A DNA stretch of 49,892 nucleotides from a virus. This document shows, piece by piece, positions 1-9,799 of this stretch; position 1 is the stretch's first letter, and the number at the start of each line of letters is the position of its first letter. The notes beneath the pieces are model-generated. The model saw nothing but the letters and a program-made list of their open reading frames with translations, was not told the DNA's origin and did no database searches. The translations under genes were made by a program, and so were the position numbers. The stretch spans positions 1-49,892 of the IMG/VR virus record IMGVR_UViG_3300020190_000087; one strand, given 5' to 3'.

Positions 1-8
1 TGGTAATA

Positions 9-1023
9 ATGGCATTTCAAATGCAAGCTTATATTGGTCAAGGTAATCACGCAGATCAAGGAGCAAGAACTCCAAAACAGTCGTTAAAACTTTGGTCGAA
101 CTGGGGCGATGGAGCATGGGGCAGAAAAAATGATCAAATGCCGTATGGAGTTATTAGTGGAGTCAATATAGATACAGTAAGATCAACCTATGAAGCCTTG
201 GGCGGATCATGGGATTCCTATAATAACTGGGCGTCACAAGCCTTGGTTGATGAAACAAAAACAGGTGGAGTCGCTAGACCTAAAAACATTACAGAACACA
301 ACCAAGTAAGAGACTCTGGAGCCTCTGCTCCATATAGAAATCAACCGGACATAACAGTTTGGTTAAATGCAAAGCCTAAACTTTACATAGATAATAAACC
401 AAGAGAATTTTTTCCATTATCTAATGCAGACGCAAATGTTATCATTGGAAATAATCCGAATCCAAACACAAAAAATGCTGGATCAAAAAATTACAATCCT
501 CCTTCTGTTCCTCTCGGTCTTAAAATTCAATACATAAGTGAATGGCTATGTGAAAATAGGGTGCAAGAATTTTTGTCAAGATATCGTCCAGATTTAGAAG
601 GAAATATTAACTGCGATAGATTTGCTAGAATATTAGCTCAGACAGCAGGTCTTTTTGGGGCAACTGCAAAACCCGAACTTGCCACATCCGCATGGCTACC
701 GTCTGGTCAAGAGCCAAATATAACAGTCGCAACTCCAGATATTAAGCAGTATCCATCCGCAGCTCAGAGATATTTAGATGTGAAGGATCTTCCGGGATCA
801 TTTTTTCCACCGGGTACTAGTATCCGGAGATAATCCACCACCTGGGTATGCAGTTTTTTGGACAGGCGGCGATAATAATTTTGGCCATGATGGAATATCA
901 ATAGGTGATGGAAAATATGTGGATCAACATTTTGAAACTAGCCCAAGAAATATAAGCGACACAAGTTTTCCAGGCAGCAAGTATACATACGCTGGTTCAA
1001 GTTCAAAATTTCAATCTGATTAA
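9..1023 (+). CDS. NlpC/P60-like tail peptidoglycan hydrolase, +1 frameshift at CGG
   Basis: About 337 residues when frames are joined at the CGG at 825. The C-terminal third looks like an NlpC/P60-type cysteine peptidase: a Cys in NCDRFARILAQTAGL (Cys202) is a candidate nucleophile, and FGHDGISIGDGKYVD (His293) fits the catalytic His strand. The Cys lies before the shift and the His after it, so an active enzyme needs the shift. Without it the protein ends at 833, two codons after CGG. The reading frame is open to the left edge, so the ATG at 9 may be internal and the gene may start outside the window. It sits just before the spike and wedge genes, which fits a tail-associated lysin that opens the cell wall during injection. 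The family assignment rests on these short motifs and is moderate. Confidence 0.62.
825..827 (+). other. CGG +1 frameshift site 1
   Basis: Codon-aligned CGG after ATC. Frame 0 stops at 833; the +1 frame reads GGA (Gly273) and continues to 1023 through GDNPPPGYAVFWTGG. Confidence 0.9.
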
Positions 1024-1037
1024 TAAGGAGTTAATAT

Positions 1038-1401
1038 ATGAAACAATATCCTAAATTTAATAAAAAAATTAATGAGATGATATCCAATTCGGATATGCAA
1101 AAGCAAAAGACGAGGAATGGAGTTATAGCTCATTACGATAAACATACAAACACAGCAAAAGTAATGTTAGAAGATAGATTTTCAAACCAGATTACAGACA
1201 TACTAACAAACGTCCAGTGCCCTTCAGTTCAACGGAATTCAATCTGTTTCCCCAGAAATGGGATCGCGATGCATAGTGGCATTTAGGGATACCAACGAAA
1301 CAATTCCATTCATACTATCCTACTATAATTCTCCAAATGATAATACTCCATTGATGTATAATAATATTTCATATTCTGGAATACCAAGGTACATGGTATA
1401 A
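1038..1401 (+). CDS. Baseplate spike/hub OB-fold protein, +1 frameshift at CGG
   Basis: 120 residues after joining frames at the CGG at 1233 (codon 66). The middle and end (GVIAHYDKHTNTAKVML, then GIQSVSPEMGSRCIVAF after the shift) match the beta-rich pattern of gp5/VgrG-type OB-fold domains of phage baseplates, in which a pierced oligonucleotide-binding barrel precedes the spike. The start is ATG 1038 with the Shine-Dalgarno AAGGAG 7 bases upstream. The unshifted frame gives a tail of unrelated residues and stops at 1286; the shifted frame runs to 1401 and ends two bases before the next ATG, the normal spacing here. The exact name of the spike component is uncertain. Confidence 0.65.
1233..1235 (+). 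other. CGG +1 frameshift site 2
   Basis: Codon-aligned CGG after CAA. Frame 0 stops at 1286; the +1 frame reads GGA (Gly66) and continues to 1401. Confidence 0.92.
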
Positions 1402-1403
1402 AA

Positions 1404-2105
1404 ATGGCAATAGGTCTTAGCGGTAAGCAAGAAAATTTATTTTTTAGAAAGCCAGTTTCGGGCGAATCAAAAGGCGCCTCAATATTTAATGTTCAATCTG
1501 AATTCATTTTCAACAAAAGAAACGAGTTTTCAAGAAGAGAGGTTGGACTAAACCACCCTGATGTTGAGTCCTTTATTAAGTTAAATGATGCAGGAGAAAT
1601 AGAGATAATGGCTGCTCCTGGAGTCGGAATAATAATTAATGGCTCAAATAGATCGGTTAGCATTTTTGCGGATACATTAAAAATATACACAACAGAAGAT
1701 GATGGAATTAGATGGAACAAATACGCCTTTAATTACGCTGCAACGGATTTTACAGAACCATTTTTGGTCACATTAAAAGATTTTCAACAAAGCCCTGCAT
1801 ATTATGGGTATGAGGAAAAAATAGGAAAAATCCAATCGATAAAAAACGCAACACGAAACAGCGGCGTTACTATACAAGCAAACTATGAATACGATGCACC
1901 GACGGTTAGTAAGTCAATTACTTTAAATGTAAATGAATACTATGATGAAAACCTGTCAGATGACAACCTTGCATTATTAAAGAAATTAGAACAGCAAGAA
2001 TCGCCTAAGGTTATAGAATATATAAAAGAATTACTATATAATGGATACACCTTTAATCAAGCAAGAATAAAAGCTAAGAGAGATATGGGTCCAGACAATG
2101 CCTGA
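1404..2105 (+). CDS. Baseplate-associated protein, unknown function
   Basis: 233 residues, starting two bases after the OB-fold gene and overlapping the gp25-like gene by 8 bases. The N-terminal half contains beta-strand-like segments (GEIEIMAAPGVGIIINGSN, then SVSIFADTLKIYT) of the kind found in spike or gp5 C-terminal regions. The C-terminal part is charged and helical (DNLALLKKLEQQE). Position between the OB-fold protein and the wedge protein suggests a spike or hub partner. No enzymatic motif is visible. No CGG codon is present in frame. Confidence 0.55.
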   Translation: MAIGLSGKQENLFFRKPVSGESKGASIFNVQSEFIFNKRNEFSRREVGLNHPDVESFIKLNDAGEIEIMAAPGVGIIINGSNRSVSIFADTLKIYTTEDDGIRWNKYAFNYAATDFTEPFLVTLKDFQQSPAYYGYEEKIGKIQSIKNATRNSGVTIQANYEYDAPTVSKSITLNVNEYYDENLSDDNLALLKKLEQQESPKVIEYIKELLYNGYTFNQARIKAKRDMGPDNA

Positions 2106-2473
2106 CATACGAATGACTTTTGATGGGGATATAAGTATAAGTTCAAATAAAGATATAGAATTGATTTCTTCTTCCGCAGAAAATGACATTCAAAATGTTT
2201 ATATTAGATTGATGACAGAACCGGGAGATTTTAAAATTTACCCTCAACTTGGAGTTTCTTTGTCCGAACTTTATCGGAATGCCACAGGATCCTGTGACGG
2301 CAGAGCAGGGTAAAAGATTAATAAAAGCTGGTTTAAACAGAGAGAGAATATTTGAAGGCAGACAAATGACAATTAGCGCTGTTCCGACTGCACCCGACTG
2401 TATTAGGTTTGATGTTAAAATGGTTACCAATTATGGTGAACCAGTTGTTCTTTCTATAAGTCAAAACATTTAA
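2098..2473 (+). CDS. Baseplate wedge protein, gp25-like, +1 frameshift at CGG
   Basis: 124 residues after joining at the CGG at 2275 (codon 60). The pattern of an early acidic and polar stretch, DFKIYPQLGVSLSELYG and then a helix with RLIKAGLNRERIF resembles the T4 gp25 / W-like wedge family, of about 110-140 residues, which initiates sheath assembly at the baseplate. The shift falls between SELY and GMPQDPV. It starts inside the end of the preceding gene (ATG 2098) and is followed by a baseplate J protein, the usual order in myoviruses. Frame 0 alone would stop at 2313. Confidence 0.72.
2275..2277 (+). other. CGG +1 frameshift site 3
   Basis: Codon-aligned CGG after TAT. Frame 0 stops at 2313; the +1 frame reads GGA (Gly60) and continues to 2473. 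Confidence 0.92.
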
Positions 2474-2481
2474 GGATATAT

Positions 2482-3642
2482 ATGACTATTCTATATACAA
2501 AAACTAAAGTAGAAATACTAGATCAAATTATGAATTCACTAGAGAAAAACGCTGGCATTACTGCTACTTCTCCCGGATCAATAGCTAGGGCTTTTGCTGA
2601 AGCCATTTCTGATCAAATAGGAGATTTGTACACAATGCTAAGGTACAATATTGATCAAACAATGATTAGCACAGCGTCTGGAAGAAATCTCGATTTAATT
2701 GGCGAATTATATTCAGTTCCAAGAAAACTTATTTCAGACGAAATAGCTAGCGATAGGAATATAGCAAACGTTGTATTTTCCATTTCTAAATCTTATAGCA
2801 AAGATATATTAATACCAAAAGATACTTTAGTATTTAATAATATTAATTCTTCTTCTACAATTCAATTTAAATACAAACTAGTCGGAGACGTAACAATACC
2901 AACTGGTTCTACTAGGGTTTACGGACAAGTCGTAGCAGCTTTTTCGGATGCAACCTACACAGCATCCATAGGAAGTCTTAGTAAACATAATTTCATTTCG
3001 CCTCCTGGAGTAATTGTTTCGGTAACTAACGTGAAAGAAGTGGTTAGTCAAATTAACTATGAGAGTGACGACGCATACAGGAGAAGAATAATAAGATCAG
3101 TTAAAGTTAACACAAATGGAACAGCAGAGTCACTTAGACTATCGGCCCTTTCTGTAAGGGGCGTGAAAGATGTTAGAATAAGGGAAGGTTCTTTTGGTAT
3201 GGGTTCTTGTGATATTATAGTTGTTCCAGAAAGCGGTTCTTTTCCAAATGGCCTGGAAAGAGAAATAGCACAATCTATACAATCAATAAGACCCGTTGGC
3301 ATAAGAATGACTGTTAGAGTGGCTCAAAGGATTCCCGTTTCAATATCGGCAAATATCTTATTAACTTCTGGCACAGAAAACGCTGCCACCGGAATAGCTA
3401 ATCAGGCAGCCTACTTTGCTAAAAAATATTTAAATTCATTTACAATAGGTGATGTTTTAGATATTACTCTATTAAAAAATTCTATAATGTCTGCCTCTGA
3501 TTTAATTAGTGAAGTTATTATAAATTCAATTTCCGTAAACGGAACTGAAGTTCCAAAAGAAAACTTTCAACTTCCAAGTGAAAGATCATACATGGTAGCC
3601 GGACTAGTTGAGCTTTATCCTGCTATAATAGGTTACAGTTAA
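2482..3642 (+). CDS. Baseplate J-like protein (gp6/gpJ family)
   Basis: 386 residues, a typical length for P2 gpJ-like baseplate proteins. Supporting features are the N-terminal helix pair (SPGSIARAFAEAISDQIGDL, then ASGRNLDLIGELYSVPR), the central YESDDAYRRRI followed by GTAESLRLSALSVRGVKDV, and the late PVGIRMTVRVAQRIPVSI. These are the landmarks of the Baseplate_J family, which forms the outer baseplate ring and connects wedges. It lies directly downstream of the gp25-like gene. There is no in-frame CGG and the gene is intact. Confidence 0.85.
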   Translation: MTILYTKTKVEILDQIMNSLEKNAGITATSPGSIARAFAEAISDQIGDLYTMLRYNIDQTMISTASGRNLDLIGELYSVPRKLISDEIASDRNIANVVFSISKSYSKDILIPKDTLVFNNINSSSTIQFKYKLVGDVTIPTGSTRVYGQVVAAFSDATYTASIGSLSKHNFISPPGVIVSVTNVKEVVSQINYESDDAYRRRIIRSVKVNTNGTAESLRLSALSVRGVKDVRIREGSFGMGSCDIIVVPESGSFPNGLEREIAQSIQSIRPVGIRMTVRVAQRIPVSISANILLTSGTENAATGIANQAAYFAKKYLNSFTIGDVLDITLLKNSIMSASDLISEVIINSISVNGTEVPKENFQLPSERSYMVAGLVELYPAIIGYS

Positions 3643-3662
3643 TAGTAGGCAGGTAAAACACA

Positions 3663-4925
3663 ATGCAAGATGAAACTTATTATGTAGTCAAAACTACGTC
3701 TGTTGTAAAGGCAAAAAATAAATCTAACGCCAGAACAGCAATTAATGGAGATCAAGAGGCTGGACAGGTATTACTTCAAAAGATTGAAGTAGATGAAAAG
3801 CAACAATCTGAAATAGCAAAAATTGTTTCTACATTAGATAATAACATAGGCAGTTTAGAACAGGAAGCCGATCAAAACACCGAAAGTGAACTTTCGGAAT
3901 ATTCTTCTTTTTTAACTGTGAATGAAGAAGTGGTAGATTTTCTTAGATCTGAAAATAAGAGATTAGCAAAACTAGCTGAAAAAAATAAACATGTTAAACA
4001 AGAAACTGTGACTTCAGTTTATCAAGCAGCTTTTGACGCATTTTCATCTTTCGAAATGCCCAAAGTAAAAGTAAAAGATTTAAAAAATAATAAACATCAT
4101 ACACCAGAGGTGGCAATAGCAGTTTTGTCAGATTGGCAAATGGGCAAAGTAACACCGACGTATAATACAGAAGTCCTTGAAAAAAGAATAGAACTATATA
4201 CAGAAAAACTTATTGAAATTACAACGATACAAAGACTACATCACAATGTAGACGAGCTGCATGTTTGGCTTTTGGGGGACATAGTTGAAGGTGAGGAGAT
4301 ATTTGCTGGCCAAAGCCATTTAATTGACTCTGGTTTATACAGGCAGGTTGGGGTTAACGGTCCTAGAATACTTTCCCGATTTTTGATTACAGCTCTTGAG
4401 AACTTTAAGAAAGTACATGTTACTGGCGTTATTGGTAACCACGGCGCTGTGGGCGGTAAAATGCGCAAGTCCCATGATCCAGAAACAAATATGGATAGAT
4501 TACTATATAAAATATTAGAACTAATGTTTGCCAAAGAGGAAAGAATTACATTTAATATTCCCGATGGAAAAGGTGAAAGAAATTGGTACGCAGTAGACAG
4601 AATTGGCGACTACGGCTGCCTTTTAATACACGGAGACCAGATGCCATCACCAAGTCAATTCTATGGATACTATAAGAAGGTAATGGGATGGAAGGATGAG
4701 GCAATACCAGAAAACTTCGACGACGTATATATGGGGCATTATCATCAAAAGTTCAAAATGACAATAGGAAGTAGTACTGTAAGAATTTCTGGATCACCAG
4801 AAAGTCATAACACCTATGCGCAAGAATATTTTAACTCAATGAGCAGACCGTGTCAAGATCTTTTATATGTTCATCCAAACAATGGAGTTACAGCAGAATA
4901 TACAATATGGTTAGATTCAGCGTGA
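3663..4925 (+). CDS. Calcineurin-like metallophosphoesterase with N-terminal paralogous module
   Basis: 420 residues. Residues from about 150 carry the metallophosphoesterase motif series: SDWQMGK, GDIVEGEE (about 204), GNHGAVGG (about 257), IHGDQ (about 322) and GHYH (about 357), which bind two metal ions. Such enzymes in phages are often annotated as DNA-repair or nucleotide phosphoesterases; the substrate here is unknown. The first 45 residues (YYVVKTTSVVKAKNKSNA) resemble the 61-residue protein at 31945-32130, suggesting a shared small domain. A helical, acidic linker follows. An enzyme inside the tail cluster is unusual. Stop TGA. Confidence 0.82.
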   Translation: MQDETYYVVKTTSVVKAKNKSNARTAINGDQEAGQVLLQKIEVDEKQQSEIAKIVSTLDNNIGSLEQEADQNTESELSEYSSFLTVNEEVVDFLRSENKRLAKLAEKNKHVKQETVTSVYQAAFDAFSSFEMPKVKVKDLKNNKHHTPEVAIAVLSDWQMGKVTPTYNTEVLEKRIELYTEKLIEITTIQRLHHNVDELHVWLLGDIVEGEEIFAGQSHLIDSGLYRQVGVNGPRILSRFLITALENFKKVHVTGVIGNHGAVGGKMRKSHDPETNMDRLLYKILELMFAKEERITFNIPDGKGERNWYAVDRIGDYGCLLIHGDQMPSPSQFYGYYKKVMGWKDEAIPENFDDVYMGHYHQKFKMTIGSSTVRISGSPESHNTYAQEYFNSMSRPCQDLLYVHPNNGVTAEYTIWLDSA

Positions 4926-4938
4926 GGTAATTCTTTTA

Positions 4939-7900
4939 ATGAAAAAATATATCCTTACTCTTACAAACATACATTTTTCAAAAAATGGAAAAGTTTGGAC
5001 ATCTGAGGCTATTGATTTATACGATAATTCTAGTTACACAAATTTTTCTCCAGTAAAATCTAAATTTGGTCTTAATCTCATTGGCAATCGGAACTTATAC
5101 AGGAAACTATTTAAATTCTTCTTCTCCAACCTTAGATCAATCAATTTACGTAACCGACACAGGCGAAGTAGTTACAGATTTAGATTACAGTCCAATTTAT
5201 ATATTTGAAAATTCCTCCACAGCAACGGGTGGATATCAGATTTTTAATTTTGAAGTTGGTCCAGATGGTTATTGGATAATTTCTCCTGTCAACGCTAATG
5301 AAGCGCAAAATCTAATTAGATTTGTTGATACAACATCGAGAATAGATTTAGTATCTTACAAATCATCCTTCTTTAATTCTCCTACATCGGAAGAAATAGA
5401 GTATACACTTCAGGTATTTGAATCAGACGACTATCTTAATTCTGCCACTCCTTTCTGGATGCCAAATCAAATTTCTGGATTAACTGAATATTTATTTATT
5501 CAAAGGGCAAAAAGATTTGTTAAGTTTGAAATAGAATTTTTTAGTGAACTTTCAGATTCGTACTTCAACGGATCTGCTACGCCAAGTATAGAGTTTTTAT
5601 TGCTTGTAGAAGTTCAGATATCTGATACAACTCCTCCAAATATTACTGATTCTACTAAAGATATACTTTCAAAATTTCCTTCTTGGACAAAAATGTATGA
5701 AGACTCCACAGAAGACGCAACACCGTCACTTGCGATTCCAGAAAGTTTTGGAGGAAAATTTATAAATTCTCTAGTTGGAAATGATCTTGATAAAATTGAA
5801 TCTTTAATAGACTATCATAATTATTCAAAATCAATTACTGGAGCAAGTACAGATCAAATAACCTGGATATATGCAGCAAACAATTGTCCAGAATTAGTAA
5901 CTAGAGTTACGGGAGATGGAGTTGAATTGTCTCCCATTAGTAGTTATTCAGAATTTATATCTTACGGATCTCTTGATTATGTATATTATTATTCGCCAGC
6001 TGATAGGGTTGTTTTAACCATCAGACCATTTAAATCACTTAAGATAAACGATAGAGTTCTATCGCAAGAAGAAGTTCTTATTTTTAATACATTTGATGAA
6101 TTTGGGGCAAGAGTTGGTTTATCAAGGTTGAAATTAGAAAGTAATGAAAATTATAAAAAGAGAATACTAGACGTTTATATAAACAAGCCAAGTTCAGATT
6201 CCGAATCATTTAAGAAAACATTGAGAAGAGAATTAGATCTATGGAGGGCATTGGGTTCTACTCCGAATTCACAGTTCGCAGGCGCAACACCAAACCTATA
6301 TGAATTTCAAGATCTAGAAAAATTTACAAAATATTTTCAAGAAAATGGAAATCCAACAGAAGAATTTATTTTGTTTATCAATAGAATAAATAGAGAATAT
6401 CCAACTAATTGGGGCTTTGTTGATTGGTCTAACCTGATATGGGATTACGCTGGAAGATTATCCGAAGGCGTTTCAAATGTTCCATTTGTTTATGACACCC
6501 CTTTTAAAGAAGCAACACCGAAATATTATCAGCCAGGCGTTGGCGACTTGTCCGATCTTGTGATTTCTGTAGATTCATACGATAAAAATATAGATGATGA
6601 AATTATATTAAATGATTCTAACAATGAAAAAATATTTCAAAAACAAGCAAAGATAAGATTATCTGGAATTAAAAAAGAAAGTACAAAAACAGCATACACT
6701 CCAATTAACGTCGATTTATCGTATTTTTTGGAATACAAATATCCACAAGCAAAGCACGCTGCTACTGTGAATTACTTTGTGGAAATATATTCTCAAGGAA
6801 CCCCATATTACGCAAACATAACCGACTATCATAGAAACATTGCCGCTCAGTTAAGTCAAATCTCTAGCTCAACACCAAGTAGGTCAGAAGCAAATATAAG
6901 ACAAATAATAAAACAAAGCGACGAAAGAACAGATCCTTCTATAACATTTAGAAATAAATTAAATAATCAACTGTACCTTGATTACTCTGCAACTCCGTAT
7001 TTAAATACCATAAGCGTAGGCAAGATGTCAAACGCAAGGGTGGGATATGGACACTTTGCCTACTCCACAACTACGCCAAGGTACGTTATCAACAATCACT
7101 CTTCTGAAAATTTGAGCAGATTGGGAATAAAAGCACAAAACAATTCATACACTAATCCATCATATATATTTTCAAAGAACTACGCAAACAGTACAACAGT
7201 AAACCCAAGTGCTCCATATTTTGAACTGGCTACACCAAATAGCGGTACAATGCAAGTGCTCTACGGTTCTGATATGTACAGTTTTGATTATTTAAATGCA
7301 AATACGAATCCTTCGCAGAAAACAATTAGACTAGCAACCAACGCCTCTTCGCCAGATTATATAACAATAAATCAAAGCACTCCTCAATTTGTTCAAAGTT
7401 TTACAGAACTATTAACAAATCAAATATTTGAAAGTATTGATATAAGTTCTCGTTTGGCAACACCAACTTTTCTTCATGTTCACAATGCTAAACCAGATTT
7501 TGCTAAAATAAGAAACGATGCAACACCACCATTTAATTTGGAGCTATCAAGATACGGAGGGTATACAGTAAATCCTCAATTTCTATCCTCTTCTTATGTT
7601 CCAACTATTTTATTAAGAACGAATACTTCCACTGATGAAGTTTTTTCAACTCCAAAATACGATCTTTCTTCTACTCCGAATAATATTATTTTTTATTGGG
7701 ATCCAAACTATTCAACAATTAATAATCAATATACAATATTTCAAAATAATCAAAAAACCGCTTTTAAGAATTATCCAACTGTAGTAAATACATGGGGGTA
7801 TTTTGAATACGAATCATCAACCCCTATAGTATTTAATATTTCACAAAGAGGAATTATTTCTTCAGAAGATGACTTAAATGAATCAATAAAATTAGATGAT

Positions 7901-9794
7901 ATTGTTTTAAATAGAGACATTCATAGATATGAATTTTCTCAAATGAATTTAAGTACGCCTTCTCAATACGTTGTTCATTCGATAGAGGCAATAAAAGTCG
8001 ATAAAGACGATGATTCCTTTGAGGTATACACAGATAAGAGTACGGTTAAACCACTTTATTCCATTTCTCAAGAGCAGGGAATAGATGTTCAAAGTGTAAA
8101 TTATAAGTCTTCAAATTATTACTCTGAAGCGGTACAGGGAGCGCATGATGATGTATACATAGAGGGAGTGACAATTAGATCTAGATTAGCTTCAGGTGTT
8201 AATTCCAAAATAGAATCTGAAATTCACTCTGGATGGTACTTTATTAATAATGAAAATTATTATTTATTCACAAATCCACTAAAAGAAACAAAAGTAATTA
8301 ACTTAGACAGCGCAACACCAGAAATTATACTTTCAAAAGTTCCAAGACAGGGCGCGCCTGTAATTGTTCAATCGGCAGCGTCCCCAAATATGAACTTTAA
8401 ACAAATATCATTTCCTGATGAATTGAATAATACACAACTTTCTTTTACAAATGTAGAATACATAGTTGCACAAAACGAAAATAAAATGTTTGTTGGTTAT
8501 CAAAATATATACAATATAAAAGTGGAAGACTTAGTTGCAAACGAAACTATATTAAGCAACGGTGAAAGTACAACAAATCAAATATCATTTACTGAATCGT
8601 TAGTTATTGGAAGAGAATACAAAGTTTCTTATAAAGTAAGAAATTCTTATTATATAGACAACGAATATTACAACACCGCTACCGGTTTATATTCAAAAAT
8701 AATTTTCAATAGCGCTCCAACAGGCGCATCAAGCGTTTTTTATGTCACATATGAAACAGGTATATTCGATTCGGCAACTCCAACTGGATTGGTTCACTCT
8801 CCACTTCATAGTCTTTACAACGAGGGGCACATATATATTGACGAGAATATTTATCCATATAAAGACTTTGCAGTAAACGTATATCCGGGAACAATTTTGG
8901 ATAACCCACAACAGGATTATATGACAATCACTGTTCAAAGTTTTGATTCTATTCGGAAATCCTAAGCCATATCAAAAATACCTGTTAGAATCAAGTTTGT
9001 TATCAATTGATAACCCCGTAGTAGAAACAGATATAGACGGTTTTGCTCATACAAGAGCTAGATACAGTGGCGCCACTCCGGCTACTGTAAATTCCGCAAA
9101 ACTGTTTGTCACTGGAGCAACAGGCTCATACAGCCAGGCAAATAGTTTAAACAGTAAAGCAACCATTGATTATGAAATAATAAAAACAGAATCATTTGAT
9201 GATAGTGTTTTTGTTCAACCAACTAAGGGTTTCAACACCGCAAATGGAACCGACGTTTTATATATTGATGGAAAGGTTTCCTCAAAGAATAAGAGCGTTG
9301 AAAATATATATGTTTATTATAGAGTAGCTAGAACCGTACTTGAAGCTTTTGCAATACCAACGTATAATTCAGTACTAACAGACGAAAATGGATTTTTTAG
9401 AATAGGACCAATAACTGTTCAAAGTATACAAAATCCAGGATATTGGTTTATGGTTATAGAAACAAGCTACAGTCCATCTATTTCAAGCAATCCTATTACT
9501 ATATCTGGAGACATAACTCATTGGTATGAAGACTCTATTGATGTTATTCTTAACGCAGCTAGGAGAGTTATTTTAAATCAAGAACGATATGAGGCAGATG
9601 ATTTCATTGAGTTTAGATCAACGCCTTCTTTTAAAGTTAATTATATAACAGGTAATCCAGAAAAAATGTCCGCAACACCAAATGTCACTCTTCCAAAATG
9701 GTTTAAAATACCAAGATATACCCAGTATCAAATGGGACTACTTGGTAATGAATATTATTATTTTGATAACAATAAACAAATATATCCAAGTTAG
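4939..9794 (+). CDS. Giant tail/baseplate protein with recurrent ATP/STP tripeptides, two CGG frameshifts
   Basis: About 1617 residues when two +1 shifts are applied (5089, codon 51; 8954, codon 1339). It is rich in Asn, Ser, Thr and Tyr, as in structural tail proteins. I recognise no named domain. Its most striking property is a recurring Ala-Thr-Pro tripeptide (SATPF, GSATPS, EDATPS, GATPN, EATPK, SATPY, LATPN, LATPT, DATPP, SATPE, SATPT, GATPA, SATPN) plus about nine (S/T)TP copies; neighbouring large tail genes do not show it, but the small gene at 22997 does. The residues from 1339 on (GNPKPYQKYLLESS) continue smoothly after the second shift. Position after baseplate J suggests a tail fibre, tail-spike or baseplate-periphery protein. 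Confidence 0.6.
5089..5091 (+). other. CGG +1 frameshift site 4
   Basis: Codon-aligned CGG after AAT. Frame 0 stops at 5208; the +1 frame reads GGA (Gly51, in GTYTGNYLNSS) and stays open until the next site at 8954. Confidence 0.88.
8954..8956 (+). other. CGG +1 frameshift site 5
   Basis: Codon-aligned CGG after ATT. The reading frame would stop at 8965; the +1 frame reads GGA and continues to 9794. Confidence 0.9.
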
Positions 9795-9799
9795 GCTTT

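Noticed and set aside
8729-8938. Long reverse-strand open frames, for example at 8729-8938, 47606-47923 and 49217-49615
   Set aside because: They lie antisense to well-supported genes, have no ribosome sites or family resemblance, and arise from low stop density opposite the coding strand.
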